DNA of 64,000 nt from Carnegiea gigantea (taxonomy: Eukaryota > Streptophyta > Magnoliopsida > Caryophyllales > Cactaceae), in contig JAKOGI010000009.1 in the NCBI GenBank assembly GCA_029747015.1, positions 1,911,001-1,975,000 of the forward strand, read 5' to 3'. The number at the start of each line of letters is the position of its first letter. Within the stretch, counting starts at the first letter, position 1. The notes beneath the pieces were generated by a model, which made no database searches, had not been told where the DNA came from, and saw only the letters and a list, made by a program, of their open reading frames with translations. Shown here piece after piece: positions 37,647-50,034 of this stretch. The translations under genes and the position numbers were made by a program.

Positions 37647-38709
37647 TTGGATATGGGTATTCTGCAAAACTACCTTGCTTCTAAGGTGTGGAGGTGATGA
37701 TTTTAATATGCAGGAGGTCAAGTCAACAAAGGCACATGGCAATTTTAGTAGCAAGCTCAGATATTAAGGAAATTTATTTGCGAAATTAGAGGCATCAAAA
37801 CTATCATGAATCAAAAGCTTTATAATACTGATATCATACAATTAGCATATTACTTACGATGGGGTAATCCTAGTATCAAACTTGCTAAGCAAGGAGAAGA
37901 TTTCAGACCCAAAATCTCAATTTTCCATTCAAACTCAGTGTCAGTATAGTATTAATATCATACGATTAGCAGATTACTTATGATGGGGCATCTAAGGCAT
38001 CTAAGCATCAAATTTGTTCATGAAGGACATGATTTCAGACCCAAGATTTCAATTTTCCTTTCAAATTCAGTGTGAGAATAATACTAGCATCACTAACACT
38101 GCAACCTGGAGCAGGAACTACCAGGTTTCCGTGGTGCCCCTACCTTTTGTACCAGTTATGTACCCTCCCACTGCTAAGTTCAACGTCATAGCAGATAGCA
38201 CATTGCAAGCTCAAAAACAACAGAATCACAAGGCTAAATGTGAAATCACACCCAATTTGAAGACAGAAAGGAAAAAGAACAATGTGAAATCATCACAAAC
38301 AGGCTAAGAACAGTCGAATTTAGCGACAAATTCAATGATCAGATTTCCATTGACAAGTTAACAACAAATTAGTAGAAAAAGGACTTACCAAAGGGCGAAT
38401 TCAATTCTCAATGAGAAAAATTGAGAGCAACCGAACCCTAGAGAGAGAATACTCTTGATGGCGAATCGAATTTCCCTTTTTTGAGGGACAACTTTGGAAT
38501 CGATACAAATACCAATAGGTTATGTTTCCTTCGTTTTCATGAAGGTTGTTCTTCGAATTGCGATTTTGAATTTCTTTTTTTTTTTTTTAATGCTGCTTTC
38601 ACAAAAAGAAAGAATCGATGAAGGTGGGCTTTTTTCTAGAGAATGCCAATTGCCGACGAAGTGCACAGAATCTCCTTTTTTATTCTTTAATACACGTGGC
38701 CGTGTGTGA

Positions 38710-40010
38710 TTTGCTCAGTCATTGAAAAAAGCCAAGCGGTCCCACTTTTTAGTCTCGCTCCACTAGTCACACGTCAATTTGTCATTTATTTCGTCAGGTG
38801 TTCCAACCATGCTGGAGGCACGTGACCTCGCCTTTGTGATCTTTTCTTTTGCCCAACACGACAAATGGTTGGATTGATTCAAGTTCGAATTGAGTCATGT
38901 TCGAGCCAACAAAACATAGTTTGATTTTGGCTATGAATTTGGTGATTTTCGGTTTAACTTGATTTCGAGTCAGTTTTTATTTGATCCAATAAATGTGTTT
39001 TGCAAAAAAAAGTAACTTGGTGGAAAATGTTCAGTTCAATTCAGGTCATTTTCGATTTTGGATCAACTATTTTAAGCGTTAATTTGAACATCAGTTCAGT
39101 CGTTTGAGCCTAATAATTCGATTTGGGTGACTTTTGTTAAGCCCGCCTCTTGTTTAGTCTAATGTACTTTTATTAAAAACAAAGTATTGGGTTTATAGAT
39201 AAAATTATCTTACAATTTAGAAAAAATATAAGAATTAAAGAAATGGTGATGATTGAGTCATATGGATTATCTAATGAACGATGCAACATAGATGCAATCA
39301 GCAAGCATCTTACCTATCATAGACACCCATTGGGCTCAAGTGCCCAGGAACGATGTTATAGGCAAGCGTCGAGCTTTACTAGGACTCTAACCCCTTCCCC
39401 CATACCTAGCTACATATTTTGCCACACCTAACATTACAAGACTTTATTTTATTTTATTTTTTTGGGGAAACCAACGAAACTAATAATTATATGCAAAATG
39501 ATAAGTATCTTGCTGCAAGACATTTTTTAAGTGTCTTATTTTCACTTAAAATGCATATTATCATATATTAAATTGGAAAAACGGTATGATTGAATAGTGG
39601 AAGGATGTCAACATTTATAAATTGTGTAAAATTATCATTTTATACATAATTTTTCACATTTACAAAATCATACATATGATATGCCTTCGCCGATGAGATT
39701 GATTCGATTAGGGTGTCAGTTTGTATTTATTAGCACAACCGACAGATATTAAATCTTTATAACTCATAATAAGTTATAATGATTTAAAATTTGGTAATTT
39801 TAAATCATGAAACACATTAATTTGAGTTAAGAGTTAAGACAGCAAGACACATATCTATCACCCTAATTATATTAACATACTAAAATCATGTATGCCTACA
39901 GACTATTAAAGCGCATACCTAAATAGTGCCCATAGCCAAAATTACTGAGCTTCATTGAACAACATCAATTAAATCATGGCTAATTTATTCGATACCCAGA
40001 ATGAGACATT
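38710..40010. other. Spacer upstream of DGK
   Basis: No gene recognised. 38870-39130 carries repeated 'gattcaagttcgaattga' and 'ttcagttcaattcagg' motifs, similar in style to 5300-5550 and probably decayed dispersed repeats. Confidence 0.45.
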
Positions 40011-40019
40011 TGGATGCAA

Positions 40020-40880
40020 TGATAGCTAGCAACAAACTAGTCTCTATCTGCAGCTTTTCTATGCATTTTTTTCTCCAGCTTATAAGTTTCTTCATCAAGT
40101 TCTAGGGCAGTTTGGAGTTCATTTGGTGACCGACAGTGCGTCATTGTTGTCAGTGGTTGATCCTCATTAAGTTCAGCCAACACCACAGCGACAAGGTTAG
40201 TTGCCCGTTTGGCATAGTTAAGATTAATGGTCCACTTCCATTCAAACATGGTTCAGATTTCCACAATCACTTCATGAATCTGTTTTTTTTGGGGGGGGGG
40301 GGGGACCTCTCAACAGACCCATTGGGATATGCAGTACCAAGGTCCTGTCTAGATCAATCTTCATATTTTCAGCTCTGTAACTCCATGCCTTAATGCCTTC
40401 TTTAAGGTCTGGAATAACGCTGATGAATATGCATTGCGTTTGCACTCGATGAGTCACGCCTAGCTAGAAACCATTTGAAAAATCTGCATCCCTTATTACC
40501 GCCCTCCTCGGACGAAGGACGTGTTATTAGGAGCTTTGTACACATCAATATTCAGTTTGTAAGTGGGTGCCATCGGAGGCTTCCAGGAAATAATACAATA
40601 TTCATTTATGAATGAATAGGTTATCCTTCAATTTGAAACAGAATAAAATATCAGATTCAATTTTTTCCGAAAAATTCTCATATGAGTACAAACCTGTCGA
40701 AACACACACGTGTTTCTATAACACCAAGGATACCAATAAATAATAGCAAATTTTTGTGGCCAATTCTTATGGATTTTGCACGATAAGTTGATACCAAGCC
40801 ATTCACACCAAGGGGCTGTACAAGAAAACTTCACAAACTGCAGAGGATTGCAAGGGCAGAAATTGGGTCCATGTAACAGC
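40020..40880 (-). mobile_element. L1-type LINE 3' end (zf-RVT and RNase H-like remnants)
   Basis: The minus strand near 40820-40700 reads WCEWLGINLSCKIHKNWPQK, then FAIIYWYPWCYRN, the tail of the zf-RVT region of plant L1 ORF2. About 40590-40510 reads PTYKLNIDVYKAP, the start of the RNase H-like domain, and 40249-40037 reads NYAKRATNLVAVVLAELNED, the end of that domain. Frames shift between pieces and a T8-G14 run sits inside (40283-40304). Non-functional. Confidence 0.7.
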
Positions 40881-40899
40881 TATTAACGGGCAATCCCTA

Positions 40900-41870
40900 A
40901 ATAAATGGATACGGTCTTCAATGTGATATATATAGACATGTTACACAAGGTGGGTCGAAACAGCGGACTAATATCGCCAAGTTAGAAGCTAGGGGTAGAG
41001 TTTCATGAGCCATCCGCCACAAATGAAACTTAATTTTGGAAGAAATTTGGAGCCTCCAAATTCTCTGCCATAGTTCATTTTGGGTATTAATGGGGGTTTA
41101 AAAAGCTCATAGCGTGAAGAAACTATGAAAAGGCCAGAATGTAGAGGGACCTACCTGGTGGTATCTCCAGTGGTTGGGTCTAAATGAATGGAGCATTTAA
41201 GAATTTGAGATTGTATCGCTCGAGTTAGGCAATTGGTAAGAGCGATAAGGTTTCATCTACCATTCGTAATAAAGGCACTAACTCCTAGCTATCTCGCTTG
41301 CTAGTGGTCCCTTAGGTAACAATTTATTATATAAGAAAGAGGTGTACAAGACTTTATACAAATCTAAATTCAATGTCCTAAAAATCCCACCACCATGAAC
41401 AATACATTATGTAGTAATTACTACATACTCATATGAAAGTCTTAATAACGATAGTTCGAATTCCAAAAGCAAGTTGTAAAATGACCAATTAAAAAATTAG
41501 TATTGAATTGCTTTCTTTTTTCCTTTTGTTGACATTTCAAGTAGTTTTCTATGATTTCTTTCTTCGTGGTGCGTTTGCTTGGAGGACACATCTAAACTTA
41601 TGAAGGATTTAGGATGAAATTTCTAGTATAACTCAGATATTTATAAACCATTGCTTCATTAGTTACTTCTAATATTAATATGTTATTTTACAAAATAAAG
41701 TAATATTTAATAGTTACGATCGATATGGTTATAAATGTCGAATAAAATTGGCATGATGCTAACAAGTATATTCAGAGGAATCTATTCATACAAAACACGG
41801 TCTAGTACTTCAATACTTGATAAAGGGGCAAAACCATGAACACAATGCTAACACTGTATCCAAAAAATAG
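40900..41870. other. Spacer, no recognised gene
   Basis: AT-rich. One tRNA-A-box-like string near 41223-41250 was considered and rejected. Confidence 0.45.
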
Positions 41871-41879
41871 CCTCATCAA

Positions 41880-43950
41880 AGAAAACAGGTAACACTCATA
41901 GCAAGTCATCCCTTAACTTCTTCAAGTAGCAAAGCATACCCACTATTCTCTTTTTTCCTTTCTTAATTAATTAATTAATACAGGGGCAACCATGCTTCTT
42001 TATCACTTTATGCATGTAAATTTTGAGCATAATAACATGCTTTCAACCAAATTACCCAAAAATCAATAAGGAAACAATATTTGCTGTGAGTAAAACCAAT
42101 GGTAACGGAAAAGGGAATGCAAGCGAAGACCTCAATGATGATCTTCTGTTTGTTGGTCTGATTCTGGAAGCATAAAGCATGCCAAGCCTAGTAGTATGCT
42201 TTTATGTGGGTTATTCCTCACACAAGAACGCAAACAAATTTACTGGATGTATTTATTTCAAAGGATCAGGATTAACAACATATTTAGCCTATAACATAGC
42301 ATAATGTAAATCAAGTGGATGTTTTGCAGATTAGACTTGCAAAATATTAGTTTCTTGGAGCGACAAAGGGAATTGGCACAATAACTTAAAACCAATGGAG
42401 TCTTAACATATGTGTAGAGAAACAGAAACATGATTCAGTATGTTTCACGAATACTTCATTTAGACCTAAAAGACATGAAAAAATTATCCCAAAGAGGATT
42501 TCATGCATGAGCGAAGAATTGCAAATCGGCTTTTTAGAAGGCAAAGCTGTTAGTACTAATTACTTAATCAAGATCTCGCTGGTCAGTTGATGTGATTCTC
42601 CTTCTATTGTAGAGCACAATATGGAATTAGTCAGCAATTCTCTATGAGGATATAAGTAAGAGTAACCATACTATAACATTAGTCATCATTAGCACTTTGT
42701 TTCAATATGTACCATGAGCAATGGAGATTAATTGAATTAGCAATGGAAGTGAATGAAAGCAAGGTTATGTACCTCCACCTTAATCAAACAACTTACAAAA
42801 GGGAAATGACAGTTGACTTATGAAAAATCTTCTCTTCTTCCTCATTCACCCTAATTTTGGGAGTGACCAACACCCCCCCCCAAAAAAAGAAAAAACAGGG
42901 TCTAAGTCTAAGCTAAGCCGAGCTCGACATAGTTTTAACCCTTATATGATACCTGCTGAGCTCAACCTATAAGTGGCTCATACTACCTCATCGACCAAGG
43001 ATTTTATTTCTTTATCCCCTCTGAAAAATTTTCAAAAATGACATCCAATGGCCAACCAGGCTTTTCCAAGTTGACTGCTTCTACCATGAAGAACCAAGCT
43101 ACGGGCCCACAAACCTATTGACCTTAAGATTGTATGAATGAGCGGGTCAGGCAAACCTGGTCAACGGACTAGCCCAGATGGATTTGATTAGCTTAGATCA
43201 AGCTCATTGGCTCTCATAGCCACCATTAAAGCATAGGAAAGGCGCCAACTAAGCCGATTAAAATTAGTGAATAAATTCATTGATAATCAATCTCCAATTT
43301 GTTATTTGAAAGAGCCATGAAAAAAGAAAACAACCAAGCATAACACAATACATAATTAATTCAAGCCACCAAGGGAACAACTTCAAAATACATATTTGTC
43401 CAAAATTATAATTAGGGATGAAAAAATTACAATTGATCATGATTCAAAATGCTAGTATGGCACTCACATAATTGAGGACATATAAACTTATATCAAAACA
43501 AACAACTCAGAATAAACTCGTATCAAAACAAAAAATTCACTCCTTGGGATCAATGTCGACAATGTTCATGTTCTGCAATTGCTGCAAAATGTAGTTGGGT
43601 ACAAAACCACTGCTTTTGTAGAAGTGAGGAAAGCAGTTGCCATTTCTCTTGCTCTCTCCACAGATCCCCCCTCAAGCCACCTCCTCCAATTCCAGCCCTC
43701 AGGTAGATTTTTCCTAGCCATGAGAAGTTGTCATGAAGAAACAGATGAAAGTCACAAAATAGACATAACAATTTTTAACTAAATATTTGCAACCTTTCCG
43801 TAGTCAAAATTGATGAAGTTGCCTTTCCAGGAAAACAGTTGTTCATAGTTCTGCTCGCAAATTAATTCAATCATTTGGCATGATGAAGTCCAACTTGTTG
43901 AACATTTAAGCAAAACACGCACATGAAAGGCCCAAAAAGGCTGGGATATT
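41880..43950 (+). repeat. Copy B of a segmental duplication (partner 52497-54870)
   Basis: Colinear with 52497-54870 in the same orientation: gtaac..tcatagcaa near the left end, caataactta or ctcag near 42390/53300, the eS19 exon 4 region, the 'accaacaccccccccc..aaaaa' tract in the intron, the exon 3 region, and 'tagttcaatcatt(c/t)ggc' at the right end. It lacks the MITE found at 52574-52962 in copy A. Many indels show it is not recent. Confidence 0.85.
42534..43727 (-). pseudogene. Ribosomal protein eS19 pseudogene (exons 3 and 4 only)
   Basis: Partial copy of the intact eS19 gene at 53469-55815. The exon 3 equivalent (43541-43727) is 187 bp against 184 in the parent and carries three 1 bp insertions, giving frameshifts. 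Exon 4 (42534-42606) has the codon after QRDLD changed to TAA and a TAG at its first codon. Both copied acceptors have lost their AG: the base pair before exon 3 (43728-43729) and before exon 4 reads AA on the minus strand. The exon 3 donor (gtgaat) survives. Exons 1 and 2 and the promoter were not copied. Made by DNA duplication, since the intron is present. Confidence 0.92.
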
Positions 43951-43959
43951 ATCTTTCCA

Positions 43960-46735
43960 CAAAGTACATGAATTACGAATATACATTACTATACTTTTTA
44001 CATATAGTTATTATAAATAAAAACTCTAAACTTTTTCATGCATCGCATGAGTATAGCAAACAGCCCAAAACCTCCTAATTTTTTAACACGTCACTCAAAT
44101 TTTTCAAAGCTATTAATTTTAAAAAACTTGAAAAATTTTCCTACATTACATGAATATTAGATATTCACTGTTTTGTACATACGTTAATTGCAAACAAAAA
44201 CTAAAAATCTACTGCATGAGGAAAAAGCATACTAGATTTATGCTTACATTTCTTTACTTGTTTAAAAGTTCTACTCTGTTCAAGAAGTTTTCTACAATTT
44301 TTTTTTTTTTTGGTGGTGGGGGTCTCTCGAGATTGATTTATCAGCTTGTAGAAATGTATGCCAGGGTAAGTTGTCACAATTAAACCTCTCCAAATCTCAC
44401 GGAAACAATACCTACATTGAGAGTTGTTTTTGTATTTACTTGGCAACATAACAGAGACTGAGGCAGTGGAAATTGGAGAAGTAGAAGACGGGTAAACATT
44501 ATGTAGGTTATACTTCATGAACCATGAATCCACAATTTCCAACAGCGTTGATTGCTATTGTTGGACTTCTTGTGATTAGAATGCTGATTTTATCAGCATG
44601 TCAAGATAGCATCCAAAAGGTAATCCTGATTGCCGGTCAGCACAAGTTATGCTGTAGCCGACAGTCGACAGAACTATGGAGTCTCTAGACACTAATCAAA
44701 AAATCATTTTTATTATGCAGGATTGGGTGATGGCAACTTAATAGCAAGATCCGAAGCATTGATTATAAAGTGAACAAGGTAGGCACAAAATCATACATAT
44801 GAGAGGGGGTCATTAAGATCTCCTGGGTCTATAGGCACGGGATTACTGAATACAAATGCTGCCTGATCAGTTACTGCATATTGACTTGCTGGTTGAACAT
44901 GCACAATAGCACTCGGGAATGCAAGCAAGCAATTGCGAAGTGTGATTTATCGATGCGATTGATCAAGAAGTTTTTTCCTGATACCCAAACCCAATGAGTG
45001 CCGCCATCAGAAGATGGATGACAACAAGCCTTGAATAGCAGTAACACGTAAAGTATTGATGGAAACAGATCCAGACTAACAGGCTAGAAACATGTCTGGA
45101 AAGGCTCATGCCACCATCCTGAACAAGTTATTCCAACAATCATTGATGAGCGAAGCAGTACTTAACTGGTCCAACAAACTCTATCCAGAAACTACAATAA
45201 TGAAAGGACTGGAGGAACGCTCCTGACGACTAGATACAGCAGAAATACATATGGGAATTTCAGTCATCTACACTGAAGCAACAAGCAAGCCCCATCTTTG
45301 CACGTTTGTCTCCCACAGACGAATGAAATGCTTCACAAGTTCGACTAAAGCAATCAATGGTTGATCTTAAGAGAGGGATAGAAGGTGAAGGTGAGAACTT
45401 TTCAGGCATGACGACTGTACCATTAAAACTCAGGTTTTTGAAAGTGCAATCCATCTATTTTCCGGTCTGAAGAAGACACAATTTAGTCATCGTTCCAAGA
45501 AAAGGGGGGAACAAAACCCCAAAAAAAAAAAAAAGACACAAGGGATCTTATACAAAAAGTAACCTCCTTTCTGCAACGCAGACCGAACACAAGCCTCTTT
45601 TTTCCAACATCATTGACAAGGTCCTTAGACCTATCCAGGTCCATTTGCCCATTATTGAACACATATTGCAGTCATGTCTGACATCAAGTTCACATCAACA
45701 ATGTGCTTCAACATGGCATTTTACAGATACTGAATCAGAAAAATGTACACCACATATTTATGCTAGCCAAGAAAGCTTACCAATGTCATTGATGCTAGCC
45801 AAGAAAACTTACCGAAGTCGCAATGACATGGCTTGCCCCTTAGCGTAATTCAATGTGTGTCTGAATTGATCCCACCTCCAACCTGCAGGCTACCCAGATG
45901 TTACCAGTTACTATCCCCATAGTAAGTTTAGCTAATGAAAAACCTCTAGTAATAAGATTCTTATTGGACATTGCAAGAGAACACATTCCAAATCCAAACA
46001 ATCTTATTCTCATCCACAATTTAATATAGCACATATGGCTGCAATAAGAATTAGCGTACAATCTAGAAACGGCATGGGAAAGATCTGGTCCAAACACAGA
46101 TGACGATAAAACGCAGTCTATGAATAAAGCAACGACATGAAAAAGTATCTGAGCAAGTCATCCATGAACAAGCAGCAATGAGATGTAGCTCCAACAATTG
46201 CGCAGTTGAAGTTATTCCAAATCTGAATTTGCCTCATCATAATCCCATAAAACGAGAGTAAAGGCATCGATAGGTATAACAAGCCCTGGATGGAGAACAA
46301 AAAGACTAATGGGCAAATCTACTCCTATGCTGCCCATGGGTAACACCCTTTCAGGCCATAACGACAAGGTGTTCCTCCATGGCCAGACAATAAGCACACT
46401 ACCAGAGCTTATCCTTATATTCATTTGCACATTTCCCAGCAGCATATGGAATCTTATCAAATAAACATTAATCTTTTTATAAATTGGAACATTTTGCTAA
46501 GGTAAAAGAACTAGATCCTATTAGAAAACAAGGAACAAGATTGTAAAAAGTAACTTGTTAGTGCTATGACGGGATGTCCAAACAGCTTAACATTTGAAAC
46601 ACAGTTCATTCAGCTCTAGACACTATGCTTTCCAACATTCTTCAATAAAACATAGCAAAATTATATGCATTAGGAACTTATCATTAACAACTCACAACAA
46701 AATACAGCACAATAGAACCAACAACTGGTAATCAT
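43960..46735. other. Spacer and possible 3' region of the DNL gene
   Basis: No confident gene. The minus strand has a 64-codon ATG frame at 45454-45260 with plausible codon use but no known domain, and an 82-codon frame at 46460-46212 also unrecognised. An exact 12-16 bp motif 'gctagccaagaaa' is repeated at about 45762 and 45793. Confidence 0.4.
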
Positions 46736-46740
46736 GGTCA

Positions 46741-48278
46741 TCAAAGTCGCTTCCCAGCCAAATCCTCAAGAGTCAAATTCAAGGAGTCAACAGCACCCTT
46801 CTTCACCCCTTCTCCACGGGCAGCAAGGAGATCCTCGATGCTTCCTGGCTCTCCAAACCAACCAAGCCGATCAGCAATCAAATGAAGATTATTACATCCA
46901 CCGCAACGTACCACTACAACACCCTTCTCATATGATTCACGGCAACACGTTTTCATTGACCTTGTTTCACAGACCTTGCAAGTAAAGATCAAGGCGAGAT
47001 CGTGCCTTGACGATACTTTCAGGTTGGACATTGCAGAGTGCTTGACTGCATTCTTAACATCAGTCTTGGAGTCAGGCACTGCTACTTCAATTTCAGCTTC
47101 AGGGCTGCAACCAATGGCCTTCTCAACGAATTTGTTCTCTTCAATGGATGCCTCTGGTTGTGTCTGAATCCCTCGTCTTGAATTTGCATATCTTCCAAGG
47201 ATTATGTTTGAAAAGGGCAGTGCTTGAAATGATGCTTCTGGGAAATTTCAGTCAACGAAAAGAAGGGATACATGTCAAACTCACATAAATTTTCCATGCA
47301 ACAATAAAGTGCAACCACATATTTGCTTGTATAGCCATATGTAGCACCAGAAGCCACCCATCAAAAAATAATAGTCGATAAACCAACAAAGATATCCAAA
47401 TTCATGAACCTGTACGGATAGGCACTTAAGATAATCCTACGTCTCAAAGTACCACACACAACGACTAAACATATCAGCTGTATTTTCCATTGCTAATTAA
47501 ATATGTGCCCAACAGTTCAATGGACATAAACACTAGGGTAGGAACCTAACACCCCCCCCCAAAAAAAAACACCCACTCACCCCGGGAGAGGACGGAGGTA
47601 ATGACAAGCACATAGCAAACACATCTAGCAAATACAACGTTCTTACTAAGCTCTAATAATATATATAATTGTTAGCACGTTCACAAAGAAAACAACCACG
47701 ATTTCCATAACAGTACATAATTGTCAATGCCCATAGTTAATGCCGTCAATAGAAACCTTCGTCTCTCTACCGAACAAGCATATACGTAATGAAGTTTACC
47801 ATCAGCTTGCACAAGACAGAATGATCGTTTTACTCATCATTAATGAGACATGGGTGAACAATATAATCTCTCATTTCCTTCCTTTCTACGCCTAATTGGA
47901 CTCACCTTCTATTACAAGAAGTCTATTAATTTCAGGAATCAACCATACCTATATCACTCAAGTCTCTTTTGATCAAAATCAGAAGCTAAAATTTATTCAG
48001 CTCCATCAAATTAGCTCGATTATCAAATACAATCACCAAAAAATCCAATCAAACTGGCAAACAAATTGCATAAACTTTGACATAATTCCAGGTGCTCAAA
48101 ATTCTAATGGACTAATATTATAAGCAAACTCAACTGGACGAGAGCGAAAATAATTAACGAACAATAATACTACGAAGATTTTTGGTTTCATTTTACCTCT
48201 CGCTCTTACAAGAGAATTCTCCGCTTGGTAGGATGCTAAAAGTTGAAGTAATCGAGAATGAAACCACCTTGCCGCCAT
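46741..48278 (-). CDS. DNL-type zinc finger protein (Zim17/Hsp70-escort family)
   Basis: Proteins of this family bind organellar Hsp70 and keep it soluble. Two exons: 48197-48278 and 46741-47237, with a 959 bp GT-AG intron in phase 1, giving 192 aa. The N terminus MAARWFHSRLLQLLASYQAE has arginines and hydrophobic residues but no acids early on, typical of a mitochondrial presequence. The zf-DNL core is complete: FTCKVC (Cys114, Cys117), a CRESYEKGVVVVRCGGC stretch (Cys139, Cys142), then the invariant N-N-L-H-L-I-A-D and LGWFGEPGSIEDLLAARGE. The start is the first ATG that supplies a targeting peptide; an in-frame upstream codon run lacks an ATG near it. Plants have several such genes for chloroplast and mitochondria; mitochondrial is my inference. 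Confidence 0.93.
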
Positions 48279-48479
48279 ATCACTCGCCTTCCGTCCCACC
48301 ACCAGAGAGAAGGGAAAGGGGAAAGTAAGTTCCAGAGGCCGTCCCCTGTGTCACTTGTGGTTTAATCAGCAGTTCGTCCAACGGAGAGACACGAAGTAAT
48401 GGAGTCACGTGCGTGAGGAAGAAGCAGGTCCTGTTTGCGAGTCATTAGTTTAGTTATTAACTAATTGTAGAAGATGTTA

Positions 48480-49230
48480 TGTGTTTGCATTAGTTGTTTT
48501 GTTAACTGGGTCGATGGCCTAGATAGAGACCACAAGTACACAAACCAAACACCCCTCTACCCCCATCCCTCCCCCTCTTTTCCTCTTCCAATTCCTTCCC
48601 ATAACTCACTTCAACCCCTAGTTCAGGCATTTTGTCGAACACTTGGTGTACTTGATCCCAATAGGTTATTTGTTCAATCAGCCATAAGCAACAGTGTTCC
48701 AAAGTTTTTGGGGAGTTCAGTTATAGAGCCAACAACTACTCCTCGCATAAATCTAACCCATAATACATCCGACTTATATAAATTCAGAAGGAGAGGAAAC
48801 GAAGGAACCAAAAAGGATATACCGGTGGCATACAATTTCTATAAAAAGATGAACAATTAACTATCAACAAATGAACACCACAAAAAAATTACCAACATGA
48901 ACTCCAAATTTGGACTGCTAACATCAATAGCATGTCAATTAGCCAGCGATTAACTAATTCTTGACATTCAACTGTCTTTGAAGGGGAAAAAAGGAAAAAG
49001 AACGCCTAAAATTATATTGATATAGCTGAAGAATTACCTTCACTTCAGAGCTTCGATGGACTGAAATTATGGCTAGTATAAGCAGCGGCGTCCAATTAGC
49101 AAAGATGGGGAGAACGATACCGGGGAGAAGAAAGGCCAAGTCCAGCCCCTGTTATTTCCGTGATTGAATGGACCATTCTAATCCTTTCCACCATTTCCTG
49201 CTCCTACGCACCTCTTTCCACTCTTTACAA
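48480..49230. other. Spacer upstream of the DNL gene
   Basis: No convincing gene. A minus-strand frame around 49130-49025 (LLPGIVLPIFANWTPLLILA) ends at a good donor (gaag|gtaatt), but lacks an ATG and a recognisable continuation. A 'QVHQVFDKMPE' string at about 48610-48650 was judged chance. Confidence 0.4.
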
Positions 49231-49233
49231 TGA

Positions 49234-49460
49234 GGGTCTATTTTTGTCGTAGGTAAATTGAGTAGATAAAAAAATAAAATAGATTAAAGTAGATTAAAAT
49301 AGATTGAAATGGGTTAAAGTTAATATTCTTTTAAGGTGGGTTAAAATAAATTAAAGCAGGTTGAAGTAGATTAAAGTTGATACATTTTTTATGTGGTAGG
49401 TTGAAGTTGATTAAAATAATGAGAATGTAATTAATGTGTAATAATTTATAAAGTTATCGA
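49234..49460. mobile_element. Tourist-like MITE left part, same family as 35926-36203
   Basis: Begins TGA-GGGTCTATTTTTG and continues 'gtaggtaaattga...agattaaagtagattaaa...gggttaaag', the same internal pattern as 35926-36203. The right terminus is not found; the element runs into the T-rich/A-rich tract at 49480. Confidence 0.55.
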
Positions 49461-49479
49461 AATTTTGTGTAATTTTTGT

Positions 49480-50030
49480 TTATTCTTTTTTATTTTTTAT
49501 TTTTTACATTTTTATTTTTTATTTTTTATTTTTTATTTTTACTTTTTATTTTTTATTTTTTTATTTTTTATTTTTTTATTTTAAACTTTTTATTTTTTAT
49601 TTTTTATTTTTTATTTTTTTTTTAAATTTTTTAATTTTTTAATTTTTTAATTTTTAATTTTTAATTTTTTATTTTTTTGGAATTTTCTGTAGCTTTTGTT
49701 TGGAATAAAAGTAAAAAGATAAAAAATTAAAAAATAAACACAAAAAATTAAAAATACAAAAATACAAAAATAAAAAATAAAAAATAAAAAATGAAATATA
49801 AAAAATTAAAAATTAAAAATTAAAAAATTTGAAATTAAAAAATTAAAAAATAAAAAATACAAAAATTAAAATTAAAATTAAATACAAAAATTTAAAATAA
49901 AATTAAAAAGTTCAAAATTAAAAAATAAGAATTAAATACAAAAAATAAAAAATAAAATTAGAAAATTAGAATAAAAAAATTAAAAAATTAAAAAATTAAA
50001 TACAAAAAATTAAAAATTAAATACAATTTG
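49480..50030. repeat. T-rich then A-rich pentamer tract, self-complementary
   Basis: 49480-49680 is built of ttttta/tttttatt units and 49700-50030 of aaaaat/taaaaatt units on the same strand, joined by about 25 bp of mixed sequence (ggaattttctgtagcttttg). The two arms are imperfect reverse complements, so the block could fold into a long AT-only hairpin. Confidence 0.9.
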
Positions 50031-50034
50031 GACC

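Larger units (their letters stand above)
34240..38480 (-). other. Probable 5' non-coding exons and intron of the DGK gene
   Basis: On the minus strand a 'ctctctagggttcgg'-type leader at about 38480-38389 ends in a good donor, ccctttg|gtaagtcc, at 38389/38388. Candidate acceptors lie at about 34660 (tcttgcag|gttttt) and just before the ATG (cgcaaaag|gttgaa, near 34250). I infer one or two leader exons separated by about 4 kb. The intron holds a MITE (35926), a LINE end (36250) and an inverted-repeat element (37470). Transcript support is not available. Confidence 0.45.

Noticed and set aside
41215..41300. tRNA-like A box ('gttaggcaattggtaagagcg')
   Set aside because: No matching B box or cloverleaf follows; probably chance or a decayed SINE head.
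48600..48660. PPR-like string QVHQVFDKMPE on the minus strand
   Set aside because: Only one short match with no neighbouring repeats; the rest of the frame is low-complexity.
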